A DNA stretch of 36,107 bases from Candidatus Colivivens caballi (GCA_018065565.1 JAGHSZ010000064.1:1-36107), one strand, 5' to 3'. Counted from the first letter of the stretch, positions 25,994 through 34,169 are shown. Notes: a model not told the origin generated them from the letters alone. Made by a program: numbers and translations.

Positions 25994-26554
25994 ATGATAA
26001 CAGTGACAGATACACCGATTGAAGGTGTAAAGATAATCGAGCCGAAACTCTTTGGCGATGCGCGTGGCTATTTCTTTGAGTCCTTCTCGCAGCGCGAGTT
26101 CGACGAGAAAGTAGCCAAGGTGCAGTTTGTGCAGGACAATGAGAGCCGCTCATGTGCCGGCGTCGTCCGCGGACTCCATTTCCAGTGTCCCCCCTTCGCA
26201 CAGGCAAAACTGGTGCGAGTGGTCAGGGGCAGGGTGCTTGATGTGGCAGTGGACATCCGCAAGGGCAGCCCCACCTTCGGGCAGCATGTAGCCGTGGAAC
26301 TGACCGAGGACAATCATCGCCAGTTCTTCATCCCACGCGGCTTCGCCCACGGTTTCGCCGTGCTCAGCGACGAGGCAGTGTTCCAGTACAAGTGCGACAA
26401 CTATTATGCCCCACAGAGCGAGGGCGCAATAGCATGGGACGACCCCGACCTCGGCATCGACTGGCAGGTGCCAACTGCCGACCGCATTCTGAGTGACAAG
26501 GACAGCCACCACCCACGGCTCTGCGACATCGACAGCCCGTTTGTCTGCCGTTAG
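25994..26554 (+). CDS. rfbC: dTDP-4-dehydrorhamnose 3,5-epimerase
   Basis: Makes dTDP-4-dehydro-L-rhamnose from dTDP-4-dehydro-6-deoxy-D-glucose for rhamnose-containing surface polysaccharide. The 186-residue cupin is full length: RGYFFESF, DNESRS, the catalytic histidine in VVRGLHFQCPP, QAKLVRVVRGRVLDVAVDIR, HGFAVLSDEAVFQYKCDNYYAP with the catalytic tyrosine region, and WDDPDLGIDW. The other rml genes are not next to it. It follows aroB by 59 bases. Its last codon and TAG stop are bases of the first heptamer of the 26548-26624 array. Confidence 0.96.
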   Translation: MITVTDTPIEGVKIIEPKLFGDARGYFFESFSQREFDEKVAKVQFVQDNESRSCAGVVRGLHFQCPPFAQAKLVRVVRGRVLDVAVDIRKGSPTFGQHVAVELTEDNHRQFFIPRGFAHGFAVLSDEAVFQYKCDNYYAPQSEGAIAWDDPDLGIDWQVPTADRILSDKDSHHPRLCDIDSPFVCR

Positions 26555-26624
26555 CCGTTGGCCATTAGCCATTAGCCGTTAGCCATTAGCCGTTGGCCAT
26601 TAGCCATTAGCCATTAGCCGTTGG
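26548..26624. repeat. 7-bp tandem array CCATTAG/CCGTTRG, eleven units
   Basis: Eleven uninterrupted heptamers of types CCGTTAG, CCGTTGG and CCATTAG run from 26548 to 26624. The first unit contains the rfbC stop codon. The units differ only at three positions, and the mix of types suggests old point changes followed by copying. Confidence 0.95.
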
Positions 26625-26640
26625 CGTGGGTGGCATCAGC

Positions 26641-26710
26641 CTCACTCTTCACTTTTCACTTTTCACTCTTCACTCTTCACTCTTCACTCTTCACTTTTCA
26701 CTTTTCACTC
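26641..26710. repeat. 7-bp tandem array TTCACTY, ten units
   Basis: Ten heptamers, nearly all TTCACTC or TTCACTT (the first is CTCACTC), end seven bases before the manA ATG. It takes the place where a promoter or translation-initiation region would be. The same heptamer occurs in reverse complement at 35777-35902. Confidence 0.95.
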
Positions 26711-26717
26711 AAAGCAA

Positions 26718-27713
26718 ATGTTCTATCCATTACGATTCAATCAAAACCACTTCACACTGGTGTGGGGAAGTGAAGACTGGACAGTCAGCGCCGTTCCGCA
26801 GAAGGAGTCGGTGGTGGCCGATGGAGCATTTGCCGGCAGAACCCTCGGACAACTTGTCGAAGAATATGGCGAGCGCCTGCTTGGCAAGAAGGTGGCGAAG
26901 ATGTACGGCCGCCGGTTCCCCCTCCTGGTGAAGTTCATCGATGCAAGGGACGACCTGAGTATCCAGGTGCATCCCGACAACGACCTTGCGATGCAGCGCC
27001 ACGGCTCGCTCGGGAAGACCGAGATGTGGTTCGTGATGGATGCCGAGCCGGGAGCACACCTCTATTCAGGATTCAACCAGACGATTTCGAAGTATGAGTA
27101 CCAGAAGCGCATCGAGGACGGAACCATCTGCGAGGTGCTCCAACGCCACGAAGTCAAGCAGGGCGATGTGTTCTTCATCCCCGCAGGAAGGGTGCATGCC
27201 ATCTGTGGCGGCATCCGCCTGGCAGAAGTCCAGCAGAACTGCGACATCACCTACCGAATCTTCGACTACAACCGCCCCGGGCTCGATGGCCGTCCACGGC
27301 AGCTGCACACAGCCGAGGCAGCCGATGCCATTGACTTCCGTATGTACCCCACCTACCGCACCGACTACCTCGACCGAATCAACGACCCCGTAGCCATCAC
27401 CCAGTGCCCCTATTTCACGGTGAAGATACTCAACATCACCCGCTCGTTCCATCGCAAGCTCTTCAAGTACGACTCCTTTATTATATATATATGTCTGCAT
27501 GGCAACTGCAAAATCCATACACGCAAGACCTCGCAGCCGCTGTTTTCCAGCATCCCCCAGTCCGACATCTACCCCGGCAGCACCATCCAGCTGTGCGAAG
27601 GCCAGTCGTGCCTCATACCCGCCGCAATAGCCGACATCGACCTCATACCCGACAACGAGTCGGGGCTGACCGAACTGATAGAAGTCTATATCGACAACAA
27701 ACATTTCAACTGA
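26718..27713 (+). CDS. manA: class I mannose-6-phosphate isomerase
   Basis: Zinc enzyme interconverting fructose-6-phosphate and mannose-6-phosphate, feeding GDP-mannose and related surface sugars. The 331-residue cupin protein starts YPLRFNQNHFTLVWG and has the metal residues in SIQVHPDND and LGKTEMWF, then FIPAGRVHAICGG with the third histidine, and the active-site segment TYRIFDYNRPG. The C-terminal cupin-like half is more divergent. It follows rfbC across two heptamer arrays (163 bases), so transcription from the upstream operon may be needed because no promoter box is seen in the gap. Confidence 0.94.
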   Translation: MFYPLRFNQNHFTLVWGSEDWTVSAVPQKESVVADGAFAGRTLGQLVEEYGERLLGKKVAKMYGRRFPLLVKFIDARDDLSIQVHPDNDLAMQRHGSLGKTEMWFVMDAEPGAHLYSGFNQTISKYEYQKRIEDGTICEVLQRHEVKQGDVFFIPAGRVHAICGGIRLAEVQQNCDITYRIFDYNRPGLDGRPRQLHTAEAADAIDFRMYPTYRTDYLDRINDPVAITQCPYFTVKILNITRSFHRKLFKYDSFIIYICLHGNCKIHTRKTSQPLFSSIPQSDIYPGSTIQLCEGQSCLIPAAIADIDLIPDNESGLTELIEVYIDNKHFN

Positions 27714-27827
27714 CAGCCGAGTGTTTGTTGTCTTTTTTTTTTGAATAAGCTGTCGCTTTGGGGGGGCTGGATGAAAATGCGAACAAATTGCAAACAAAGA
27801 AAATGGCCGCTTTTAGAGAAAAAACAG

Positions 27828-27835
27828 TATATTTG
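27828..27835 (+). promoter_or_regulatory. -7 promoter box TATATTTG for the first GLPGLI gene
   Basis: TAnnTTTG box 25 bases before the ATG at 27861, implying a very short leader. No TTTG -33 match. It supports 27861 over the longer frame start at 27741. Confidence 0.55.
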
Positions 27836-27860
27836 CCGCCAAATCATCAAATTGTTCGCT

Positions 27861-28694
27861 ATGAATAAATCAATCTTATTAATGCTTATGATGCTTATCA
27901 CAGTATGCGGATGGGCACAGACAAAGGACAGCATCGACACCTCAAACATTGTGGTGGCATACGACTACACTTGCCACACTGCTGACAAGAATGGCACAAA
28001 GGTGGATGAACATTACCGTCTTGCCGTGTTGGTGGGTGATAAGACAACTTGGAGCACAGGTTATCTGGATGCCATGCAACATGAAAACAAGACGAGAAAA
28101 GAACTCATAGCTGCATTAGACGAGCAGAAACTGAATATCCCATCAGTGTATGTTGGTCATCCATCTGCCGACAAGGTGACTATTCGCGAAACTGTACTTG
28201 TTACCGACTATGTGACCGAGGAGGAGAAGAAAACCATCAACTGGCAAATTGATGATGACACGCTGACCATCATGGGCTTTCTGTGCCAAAAAGCGACAGC
28301 AAAAGTTAGAGGTAGGGAATGGATCGCATGGTACACCGAAGAGATGCCAACCATGGTAGGACCTTGGTGCCTGTATGGCTGTCCAGGCTTGATAGTGAAG
28401 GCTGAGGCAGATGAAATCCACTGTTTTGAACTGCAATCACTGAAACAGAAAGCAGTACCAATCGTGTATAGTTCTTCGCCGACAGACTTGAACCTGAGTC
28501 GCAGCAAGTTTGTCAAGTATCGCAACAAGACCCTTACTGACCCTGCTCATCTCAATTCTACGATGAGTCTTATTCATGAGAACATGATTAAGGATGTGAC
28601 GATTTTACAGGATGGCGATGAACAAAGGCCTATCATCAATGGTCATTCTTTCAATATGCATCCAAATGCTTTCCAACCGCTTGACTTGGAATAA
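27861..28694 (+). CDS. GLPGLI family secreted protein, paralogue 1
   Basis: 277 residues from 27861, with a signal peptide ending near VCGWAQ (about residue 19). The GLPGLI family is a Bacteroidota group of exported proteins named for one motif; the function is unknown. Here the motif is degenerate: GPWCLYGCPGLIVKA instead of GPWKLxGLPGLI. Conserved context includes ETVLVTDYVTEE, REWIAWYTEEMP just before the motif, and the C-terminal FQPLDLE. The frame is open upstream to 27741, but those residues are not signal-like and precede the -7 box. It is the most diverged of three tandem paralogues and is separated from the second by a repeat-bearing gap. Confidence 0.85.
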   Translation: MNKSILLMLMMLITVCGWAQTKDSIDTSNIVVAYDYTCHTADKNGTKVDEHYRLAVLVGDKTTWSTGYLDAMQHENKTRKELIAALDEQKLNIPSVYVGHPSADKVTIRETVLVTDYVTEEEKKTINWQIDDDTLTIMGFLCQKATAKVRGREWIAWYTEEMPTMVGPWCLYGCPGLIVKAEADEIHCFELQSLKQKAVPIVYSSSPTDLNLSRSKFVKYRNKTLTDPAHLNSTMSLIHENMIKDVTILQDGDEQRPIINGHSFNMHPNAFQPLDLE

Positions 28695-28972
28695 TGAATA
28701 GGAATTCCGTAAACTCAACTATTAGTAGAGACATAGTCAGAAGACAGTAGTTGAGTAGGACGGATTGGAAATGACGATGTCCACCCCAAAAAATGTGGTA
28801 TTGAGGCATGAAATCGTCGTATCAAGTCGCAATATCGTCATTTCATGCCATGAAACCATCATTTCATGCTGCGATACATTTATAATGCATTAGTGATAGC
28901 ATCATGATGAATATACCATTATGCGATAGCGCATACACATACAAAAGTAAACTAACCCACACATAAAACATA
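28695..28972. other. intergenic gap between GLPGLI genes with repeats
   Basis: 278 bases between co-directional genes. It holds the 21-bp repeat array at 28809-28871 and a 17-base palindromic element at 28918-28934 shared with the left edge (137-153). No open frame is supported. Confidence 0.7.
28809..28871. repeat. 21-bp degenerate palindromic array, three units
   Basis: Units start at 28809, 28830 and 28851. The core TCGTCATTTCATGC (28835) recurs as CCATCATTTCATGC (28856) and as TCGTCGTATCAAGT (28814), 21 bases apart each time. Inverted repeats link them: ATGAAA-CCATCA-TTTCAT within the third unit, TTTCATG-CC-ATGAAA across the second boundary. Confidence 0.8.
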
Positions 28973-29887
28973 ATGATGAAAGCAACACTAATTATCTCTG
29001 CCTTGCTGATGACTTTTTCAGCATCGGCACAAACTTACAGTGAAGATTTTGAGATGGCGTTGGACACGCTTTGTATGTCGAAGTTCACAGCCGTGTACGA
29101 CTATACCATCCGTACCGCCGACCATACGGGAAAGGAAGTGACCGACAGTATCTTGCTTGCCCTGCAAGTCGGTGACGGCTACTGGAAGTGCACGCCATAT
29201 ATGCGGGTTCTCCACCTTCGTGACCATAATAGAGAACACATTGTGGATGTCTTGAATCAGGAGGCCCTGATGCATGTCGAGACCATTGTGAGCGGACATC
29301 CAGAAGGAAAGCGCACAATTCACGAAGCCATCGCTCCATATTGTTATGAGACCGTTGAGGACATGGGAACCATCGAATGGACATTGGATGAAGACAATAA
29401 AGACTTCGACCATAATTGGAAAAGTGCAACTGGAGAGTATCGGGGCAAGAAGTGGAATGTACTTTATGACGAAAACATACCAACGACGGCAGGACCTTGG
29501 AAGTTGCATGGATTGCCAGGACTTATCATGTCTGCCTCAGACAATGACAGCATTCACACCTTCAAATTTGTTGCACTCTACAACGATTCGCTGCCTGTCA
29601 TCCATGAAAAGTACTTTGTATTGTCAGTACCCACTTCGGGAGGTGGTAACCGCCTTGTTACCAAACAATATCAAAAACGGACGCATGAGCAGATGATGAA
29701 TCTGAGAAAGAAAACGATTGGTTCGAAAATATATGCAAGCAACCCCAAGTTCTCATTTCCAACACTTGGTCCAAACGATGTTGATTGCACCATCCTCAAT
29801 GATGATTTCGAGTCAAGGGCAAATGTAATAAGTGGAGTGGCAGTACTCGACAAAGCCCACAAGTATCAACCTCTTGAATTGGAATAA
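28973..29887 (+). CDS. GLPGLI family secreted protein, paralogue 2
   Basis: 304 residues with signal peptide MMKATLIISALLMTFSASAQ; the second methionine (28976) may be the real start. The family motif is intact, GPWKLHGLPGLIMSASD, preceded by GKKWNVLYDENIPTTA, and the protein ends HKYQPLELE. The mature part begins with a TKFTAVYDYTIRTAD-like strand shared with the other two copies (here SKFTAVYDYTIRTAD). The function is unknown; the proteins are expected in the periplasm or outer membrane. It sits 12 bases before paralogue 3, so the two are one transcript. The DNA of its signal sequence is nearly the same as in paralogue 3, whereas the rest has diverged. Confidence 0.88.
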   Translation: MMKATLIISALLMTFSASAQTYSEDFEMALDTLCMSKFTAVYDYTIRTADHTGKEVTDSILLALQVGDGYWKCTPYMRVLHLRDHNREHIVDVLNQEALMHVETIVSGHPEGKRTIHEAIAPYCYETVEDMGTIEWTLDEDNKDFDHNWKSATGEYRGKKWNVLYDENIPTTAGPWKLHGLPGLIMSASDNDSIHTFKFVALYNDSLPVIHEKYFVLSVPTSGGGNRLVTKQYQKRTHEQMMNLRKKTIGSKIYASNPKFSFPTLGPNDVDCTILNDDFESRANVISGVAVLDKAHKYQPLELE

Positions 29888-29899
29888 AGCCCGAAAATT

Positions 29900-30811
29900 A
29901 TGAAGAGAGCAACATTAATTATCTCAGCAATGCTGATGACATTTTCAGCATCGGCACAAATGCCTTCCAAGGCAACAGAAAAGGTTGACACTCTGTGTCA
30001 GACTAAGTTTACGGCAGTTTATCAGTACACAATCAACACGACGGACGAAAAAGGAGAAGCCGTGACCGATTCCGCCCGTCTTGCCCTTCAAGTGGGTGAT
30101 GGTATTTGGAAGACATGGGCCTATGAGCGATACCTCATTCAAGTAAATCGTGATGAAGAATTAGGATGGGACAAGAGCTATTTCATGAAGAATGAAGCCT
30201 TGATGCACATCGCTACGACTACGGTTGGCTATCCAGAAGGCAAGACAACCACGCTCGAATCTATTCCACCACTTCAGTATGAGGTAACAGAGAATACAGA
30301 AAAATCTGCTTGGAATATGGTGGAAGGAAGCGACTCCGTTTGTGGTTATCTATGCCAGAAAGCCGATGGTGAGTTTCGAGGTAAGAAATGGAATGTGATG
30401 TACACGGAGGAAATCCCTACGGCAGCAGGCCCTTGGAAGTTGCAGGGATTGCCAGGCTTGATGACATACGCTTCAGATTCTGAAGGCATCCACACATTCC
30501 GACTCATAGCCATTTATCAGGAAGCAGTGCCTATTACCTATTCTGGTGGTTCTATTACTGGGAAGTTCAATACAGAGACATACAAGATGGAAAACATCTT
30601 TGTTCCTTACGAGAAATCTACGCGAGATCAGATGTTGAAGCACAAGAAACAAGTATTCGGCAACCGCCAATACATAACTGACCCTCAGTTCTATATGACG
30701 GGACCTAAGCAAGTCGTTATTACCTACGGAAAAGATGAGAACTACAACTTCATAGGCGGATTGTTCGTACCTTCAAAGGGTCATAAGTACCAACCTCTTG
30801 AATTGAAATAG
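29900..30811 (+). CDS. GLPGLI family secreted protein, paralogue 3
   Basis: 303 residues, signal peptide MKRATLIISAMLMTFSASAQ, motif GPWKLQGLPGLMTYASD (final isoleucine replaced by methionine), preceded by GKKWNVMYTEEIPTAA, and C-terminal HKYQPLELK. It is closest to paralogue 2 and was probably produced by local duplication. It ends 20 bases before the convergent higA stop codon, with no hairpin terminator between, so readthrough into antisense higA is possible. Confidence 0.88.
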   Translation: MKRATLIISAMLMTFSASAQMPSKATEKVDTLCQTKFTAVYQYTINTTDEKGEAVTDSARLALQVGDGIWKTWAYERYLIQVNRDEELGWDKSYFMKNEALMHIATTTVGYPEGKTTTLESIPPLQYEVTENTEKSAWNMVEGSDSVCGYLCQKADGEFRGKKWNVMYTEEIPTAAGPWKLQGLPGLMTYASDSEGIHTFRLIAIYQEAVPITYSGGSITGKFNTETYKMENIFVPYEKSTRDQMLKHKKQVFGNRQYITDPQFYMTGPKQVVITYGKDENYNFIGGLFVPSKGHKYQPLELK

Positions 30812-30831
30812 TTCTCCCCCTCTGCAATGGC

Positions 30832-31194
30832 TTATATGGCAAGAACGTCTTGGGGAGAAAGTTTGAGGATGTTGACGATGAGTCGTGTCGTAGAAAGCGA
30901 AGGTTCGCTCTTGTCGTGGAGATAGTCGCTGATTCTGCTTGCGCTCACACCCACCTGCTTTGCAAGTTCCTTGGAAGTCATTCCCATTTCGAATAGAGCC
31001 TCGCGCATCAAACTTCCAAAAGTTGGTTTGTCAACAGGATAATGAATCTGCTCATAATGTTCCACGATATCACTTACGATATCAAGTTCGACAGACGACG
31101 GATCATCAAACGGAGTGTCTTCGTGAACAAGAGGAAGCAATTCTTCTATGCGCTGCAAAGCATATTCGTATTGTATTTTAGTTATATTATCCAT
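30832..31194 (-). CDS. higA: HigA-type antitoxin, XRE family
   Basis: 120 residues from 31194. It has an acidic N-terminal half (about 1-55) and a C-terminal Cro/CI helix-turn-helix: MTSKELAKQVGVSASRISDYLHDKSEPSLST, where AKQVGVS-ASRISDYL is the recognition unit (broken here by a hyphen). This is the HigA/COG5499 arrangement, in which the protein neutralises HigB and represses its own operon. It lies 13 bases downstream of higB in the toxin-first order typical of higBA. The longer frame to 31266 overlaps higB and is not needed. Confidence 0.9.
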   Translation of the reverse strand: MDNITKIQYEYALQRIEELLPLVHEDTPFDDPSSVELDIVSDIVEHYEQIHYPVDKPTFGSLMREALFEMGMTSKELAKQVGVSASRISDYLHDKSEPSLSTTRLIVNILKLSPQDVLAI

Positions 31195-31207
31195 ATTACA
31201 TATATTG

Positions 31208-31507
31208 TTAAATGTTTTTACAATCAATCTTATCATAATCCTTATGCCGTCCAATCCAGCGTACAAAGACTTTTTGTCTCACCATCAATATCAGCACTAC
31301 AAGTCTGAATTGGTTGCCATGAATATTGAATACATAGCGGTCGTTGCCAACATAGTCGGCAGAGGCATAATCCTGCTTGATTTCAGCAAGGCTGTGCCAC
31401 GAGGCTTTCTTCACATGATTAGCCCAGTTGACAAGAGCATCTTTGCTTGCTTCGTTACCAGGTGTTTCGTAAAACTCTCTCAAAGTCCTTTCGGTTATCA
31501 AATGCAT
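31208..31507 (-). CDS. higB: HigB-type mRNA interferase toxin
   Basis: 99 residues of the RelE/HigB superfamily, which cleave mRNA on the ribosome when freed from HigA. The pattern fits the HigB_toxin family (PF09907): MHLITERTLREFYETPGN at the N-terminus, VKKASWHSLAEIKQDY, VFNIHGNQFRLVVLI in the central sheet, and the C-terminal FVRWIGRHKDYDKID, where RHxxYDKID holds the likely catalytic basic and aromatic residues. It is the first gene of higBA, with a full promoter starting 12 bases upstream that reaches into the neighbouring barrel gene. Confidence 0.93.
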   Translation of the reverse strand: MHLITERTLREFYETPGNEASKDALVNWANHVKKASWHSLAEIKQDYASADYVGNDRYVFNIHGNQFRLVVLILMVRQKVFVRWIGRHKDYDKIDCKNI

Positions 31508-31525
31508 AGGCTATATTTTGGAGGC

Positions 31526-31556
31526 AAAATTAATGTAAAAAATCTATATGACAAAA
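31526..31556 (-). promoter_or_regulatory. higBA promoter, TTTG-N19-TAATTTTG
   Basis: -33 TTTG at 31556-31553 and -7 TAATTTTG at 31533-31526 on the minus strand, with a transcript start near 31519 and a leader of about 12 bases. The -33 box lies within codons 2-3 of the divergent barrel-protein gene (ATG at 31548), so the two genes' initiation regions overlap. Confidence 0.85.
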
Positions 31557-34169
31557 TATTTAAGTAAAATAATTACAAATAACAGAATAATTGCCCTTGT
31601 CTTGTTGTTGCTGCCACTTTCTGTTTCGGCTCAGGTGAAGGTGACGGGACATGTGACGAATCTGAAGAATGCTCCCGTTGCCGATGTGATAATCAAGTGC
31701 CTGGGCAACGGCAAAACACTTGCTTATACTTCGTCGAATGCTCAGGGACAGTATGTTCTGGAAATGAAGGAGATGCCGAGGACGGAAGTTGTGTTGCAGT
31801 TCAACCACATCAGTTATGATAAGGAGGAAGTGAAACTTGAAATAAAGGAGAAAACCATAAGGCAGGACATGACCTTGACCGACAAGCGGATAACGCTTAG
31901 GGAAGTGAAGGTAAAGGCCCAACCCTTGATTGCGCTTGGTGACACTCTCTCGTACAACCTTGCTTCCTTTCTGGGGAAGGGCGACATGACTCTTGAGGAC
32001 GGACTGAAACGGTTGCCAGGAATCGATGTGGCTGACAACGGCACCATCAAGTATCTTGGCAAGGCAATCTCCAACTTCTATATCGATGGTCTGGATATGC
32101 TTGGTGGTCGCTACAATCTTGCAACAAAGAACATTCCAGCCGAATATGCCACTCAGGTGGATGTGATGAAGCACCACAAGCATCGGAAGATAGATGCCGA
32201 TGAGGAAAGTGATGCTGTGGCAATCAATGTGAAACTGAGTAACAAGGCCAAGTTCAAACCTTTCGGACAGCCTGAACTTGGTGTGGGATGGCGTGAGGAT
32301 GAACTTCTCTGTGCCGTGGGTGCTACCGAGATGATGTTTACCGACAACTTCCAACTGCTTGCTTCTGCCAAATACAGCAACAACGGTAGTATGGGCATGT
32401 ATGACATGGTCAACCACTATGATGGTGATAACTTCGGCTCGTTGGCTACCGACAAACTGCCTGCGTGGGAACAGGAATATGCAGGAGGAGTGGGCGAATC
32501 GGTGTATCGCAGAAATGGTTATGGCAGCCTCAATGCCGTACAAAAACTTGACAGTGTGCGTCAGATAAGGGCAAATGCTGACTATACATACGACCGCATG
32601 ACGAGCAGCGGCAGTTCGGAGTCGTTCTACTTTGCAGGTGGTGAGAACATTCATATTGCCGAGACTGTCAGTCCACTTGCCAGGGCTCACCGCCCAATGC
32701 TCAGCATGAGGTTTGAGAACAACGCCAGCAATCGTTACTTCTCTGACAATTTCAGCGCCAAGGCTCAGTTCCTCACAAACGACAACGATGTGTATTCCTC
32801 CTCGGTTGCTGATGGCTTGCTGGCGAAGCAACACAGAAAATCTACCTCAGTCAATTTGCAGAACAACCTGTGGGGAACTGTGCGTATGGGCAGGAAGAAA
32901 CTGACATTCACAAGTGACATAGGTTTCACCCGTACGCCAAGTGTACTGCTGACGATGAACGATATTGCCCAGACGGGTCAGAGCAGTCAGGTAAACACCC
33001 GCCACAGCACCTCCCTACAAATCAAGTTAGGCAGCAAATGGAAGATTGACATGCCTGTTGCGCTCGAAGCCAACTACAATTTCATTGAGACGGAACTTAT
33101 GAAGCCTGATCATGACGATCAGAACCAGCGCATGAACGGATGGAAACTTGTGCCAAGCATCAACCCTTCCACTTCATGGACATCCAGGGATAAAAGATTC
33201 TATGCATCGATGGGGACAAATCTAAGGTGGCTCACCCTTTCATACATGTCGCAGCTCGACAATAAGCGAACCACACTGGGTGAACTGTTTGTGGAACCTC
33301 ATGCCTCCATGCGCTACACCATCAGCGGTGCATCAGAACTGGACATCAGCAGTGGTTTCAGCCATTCTGCCGGTGACATGATGGACCTTCTCACCACTCC
33401 TGTGCAGACCAACTACCGCAACACATCGGCAGCATCAGGCGTCATTGGCAAGAGCCAGTCGTGGAGCACAAATCTGCGCTACACCAAACAAGTGCCATTC
33501 AGTTACTTTACCTTTGGCGCCAATGCCAGTTACAGTCAGGGCAAACGCAATGTTCTGTCCTCGCGCACCGTCAGTACTGCTGCTACTGAGAGCATGTCCA
33601 TCTTTCGTGACAGTCACAACCGTACGGCAAGCGGAGGCATCAACGCTTCGAAGAATTTCCTTTCACTTTTTACAAAACTCACGGCCGATGCCAGCGTGTC
33701 GTGGAGCAGCAACGAGTACATGATGCAGAACCAGTTTGTAACCTCCTACCACACCGGCTACAATCTGCATCTGCGGGCCGATGTCACCCCTGCTTCCTGG
33801 CTTGAACTAAATGCCAATGGCACCTACGGCAAGGACTGGTCACGAACGGCAGGTACGAACCAGGCGTCCGACAATCTTCGATGTGCGGCCGCTGTGGCTG
33901 TGTTCCCAATGCCAAGTCTGGAAATTCGCGGTACATACAACTTCCTGCACAACATGGTGAAGCCAGGCAGATACAAGGATGCCTCCATGCTCTCTGCCTC
34001 CGTGCAATACAAGACCAAGCGTGCAGTCTGGAAACTTTCTGGCGACAATCTACTCGATGTGCGTCAATACACACGCACCTCGTTCATTGATACCGATCGC
34101 TTCGTGCATACCACCCACCTTGTTGGCCGCACGTTGATACTGACCTGCAAGCTGCTTTCATTTATGTAA
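31548..34169 (+). CDS. outer-membrane barrel protein with carboxypeptidase-like regulatory domain
   Basis: 873 residues: signal peptide about 1-29 (ending SVSAQ), an Ig-like carboxypeptidase-regulatory domain about 30-118 (VTGHVTNLKNAPVADVIIK), a plug-like region about 130-225 (LEDGLKRLPGIDVADNGTI, then NFYIDGLDMLGG) and a beta-barrel to the C-terminus, which ends LILTCKLLSFM. It has the same layout as the 11766-14888 protein but is shorter and lacks the Met/Gly tail. It is divergent from higBA; without that pair it would directly follow the GLPGLI genes, an association I recall from other Bacteroidota. A role with GLPGLI proteins in export or uptake is inference. Its own promoter is not evident. 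Confidence 0.86.
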   Translation: MTKYLSKIITNNRIIALVLLLLPLSVSAQVKVTGHVTNLKNAPVADVIIKCLGNGKTLAYTSSNAQGQYVLEMKEMPRTEVVLQFNHISYDKEEVKLEIKEKTIRQDMTLTDKRITLREVKVKAQPLIALGDTLSYNLASFLGKGDMTLEDGLKRLPGIDVADNGTIKYLGKAISNFYIDGLDMLGGRYNLATKNIPAEYATQVDVMKHHKHRKIDADEESDAVAINVKLSNKAKFKPFGQPELGVGWREDELLCAVGATEMMFTDNFQLLASAKYSNNGSMGMYDMVNHYDGDNFGSLATDKLPAWEQEYAGGVGESVYRRNGYGSLNAVQKLDSVRQIRANADYTYDRMTSSGSSESFYFAGGENIHIAETVSPLARAHRPMLSMRFENNASNRYFSDNFSAKAQFLTNDNDVYSSSVADGLLAKQHRKSTSVNLQNNLWGTVRMGRKKLTFTSDIGFTRTPSVLLTMNDIAQTGQSSQVNTRHSTSLQIKLGSKWKIDMPVALEANYNFIETELMKPDHDDQNQRMNGWKLVPSINPSTSWTSRDKRFYASMGTNLRWLTLSYMSQLDNKRTTLGELFVEPHASMRYTISGASELDISSGFSHSAGDMMDLLTTPVQTNYRNTSAASGVIGKSQSWSTNLRYTKQVPFSYFTFGANASYSQGKRNVLSSRTVSTAATESMSIFRDSHNRTASGGINASKNFLSLFTKLTADASVSWSSNEYMMQNQFVTSYHTGYNLHLRADVTPASWLELNANGTYGKDWSRTAGTNQASDNLRCAAAVAVFPMPSLEIRGTYNFLHNMVKPGRYKDASMLSASVQYKTKRAVWKLSGDNLLDVRQYTRTSFIDTDRFVHTTHLVGRTLILTCKLLSFM

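Noticed and set aside
31560..32834. 424-codon minus-strand open frame opposite the second barrel gene
   Set aside because: The composition (His/Val/Ile-rich, no domain pattern) is that of a codon shadow; the plus-strand frame has a signal peptide, plug and barrel.
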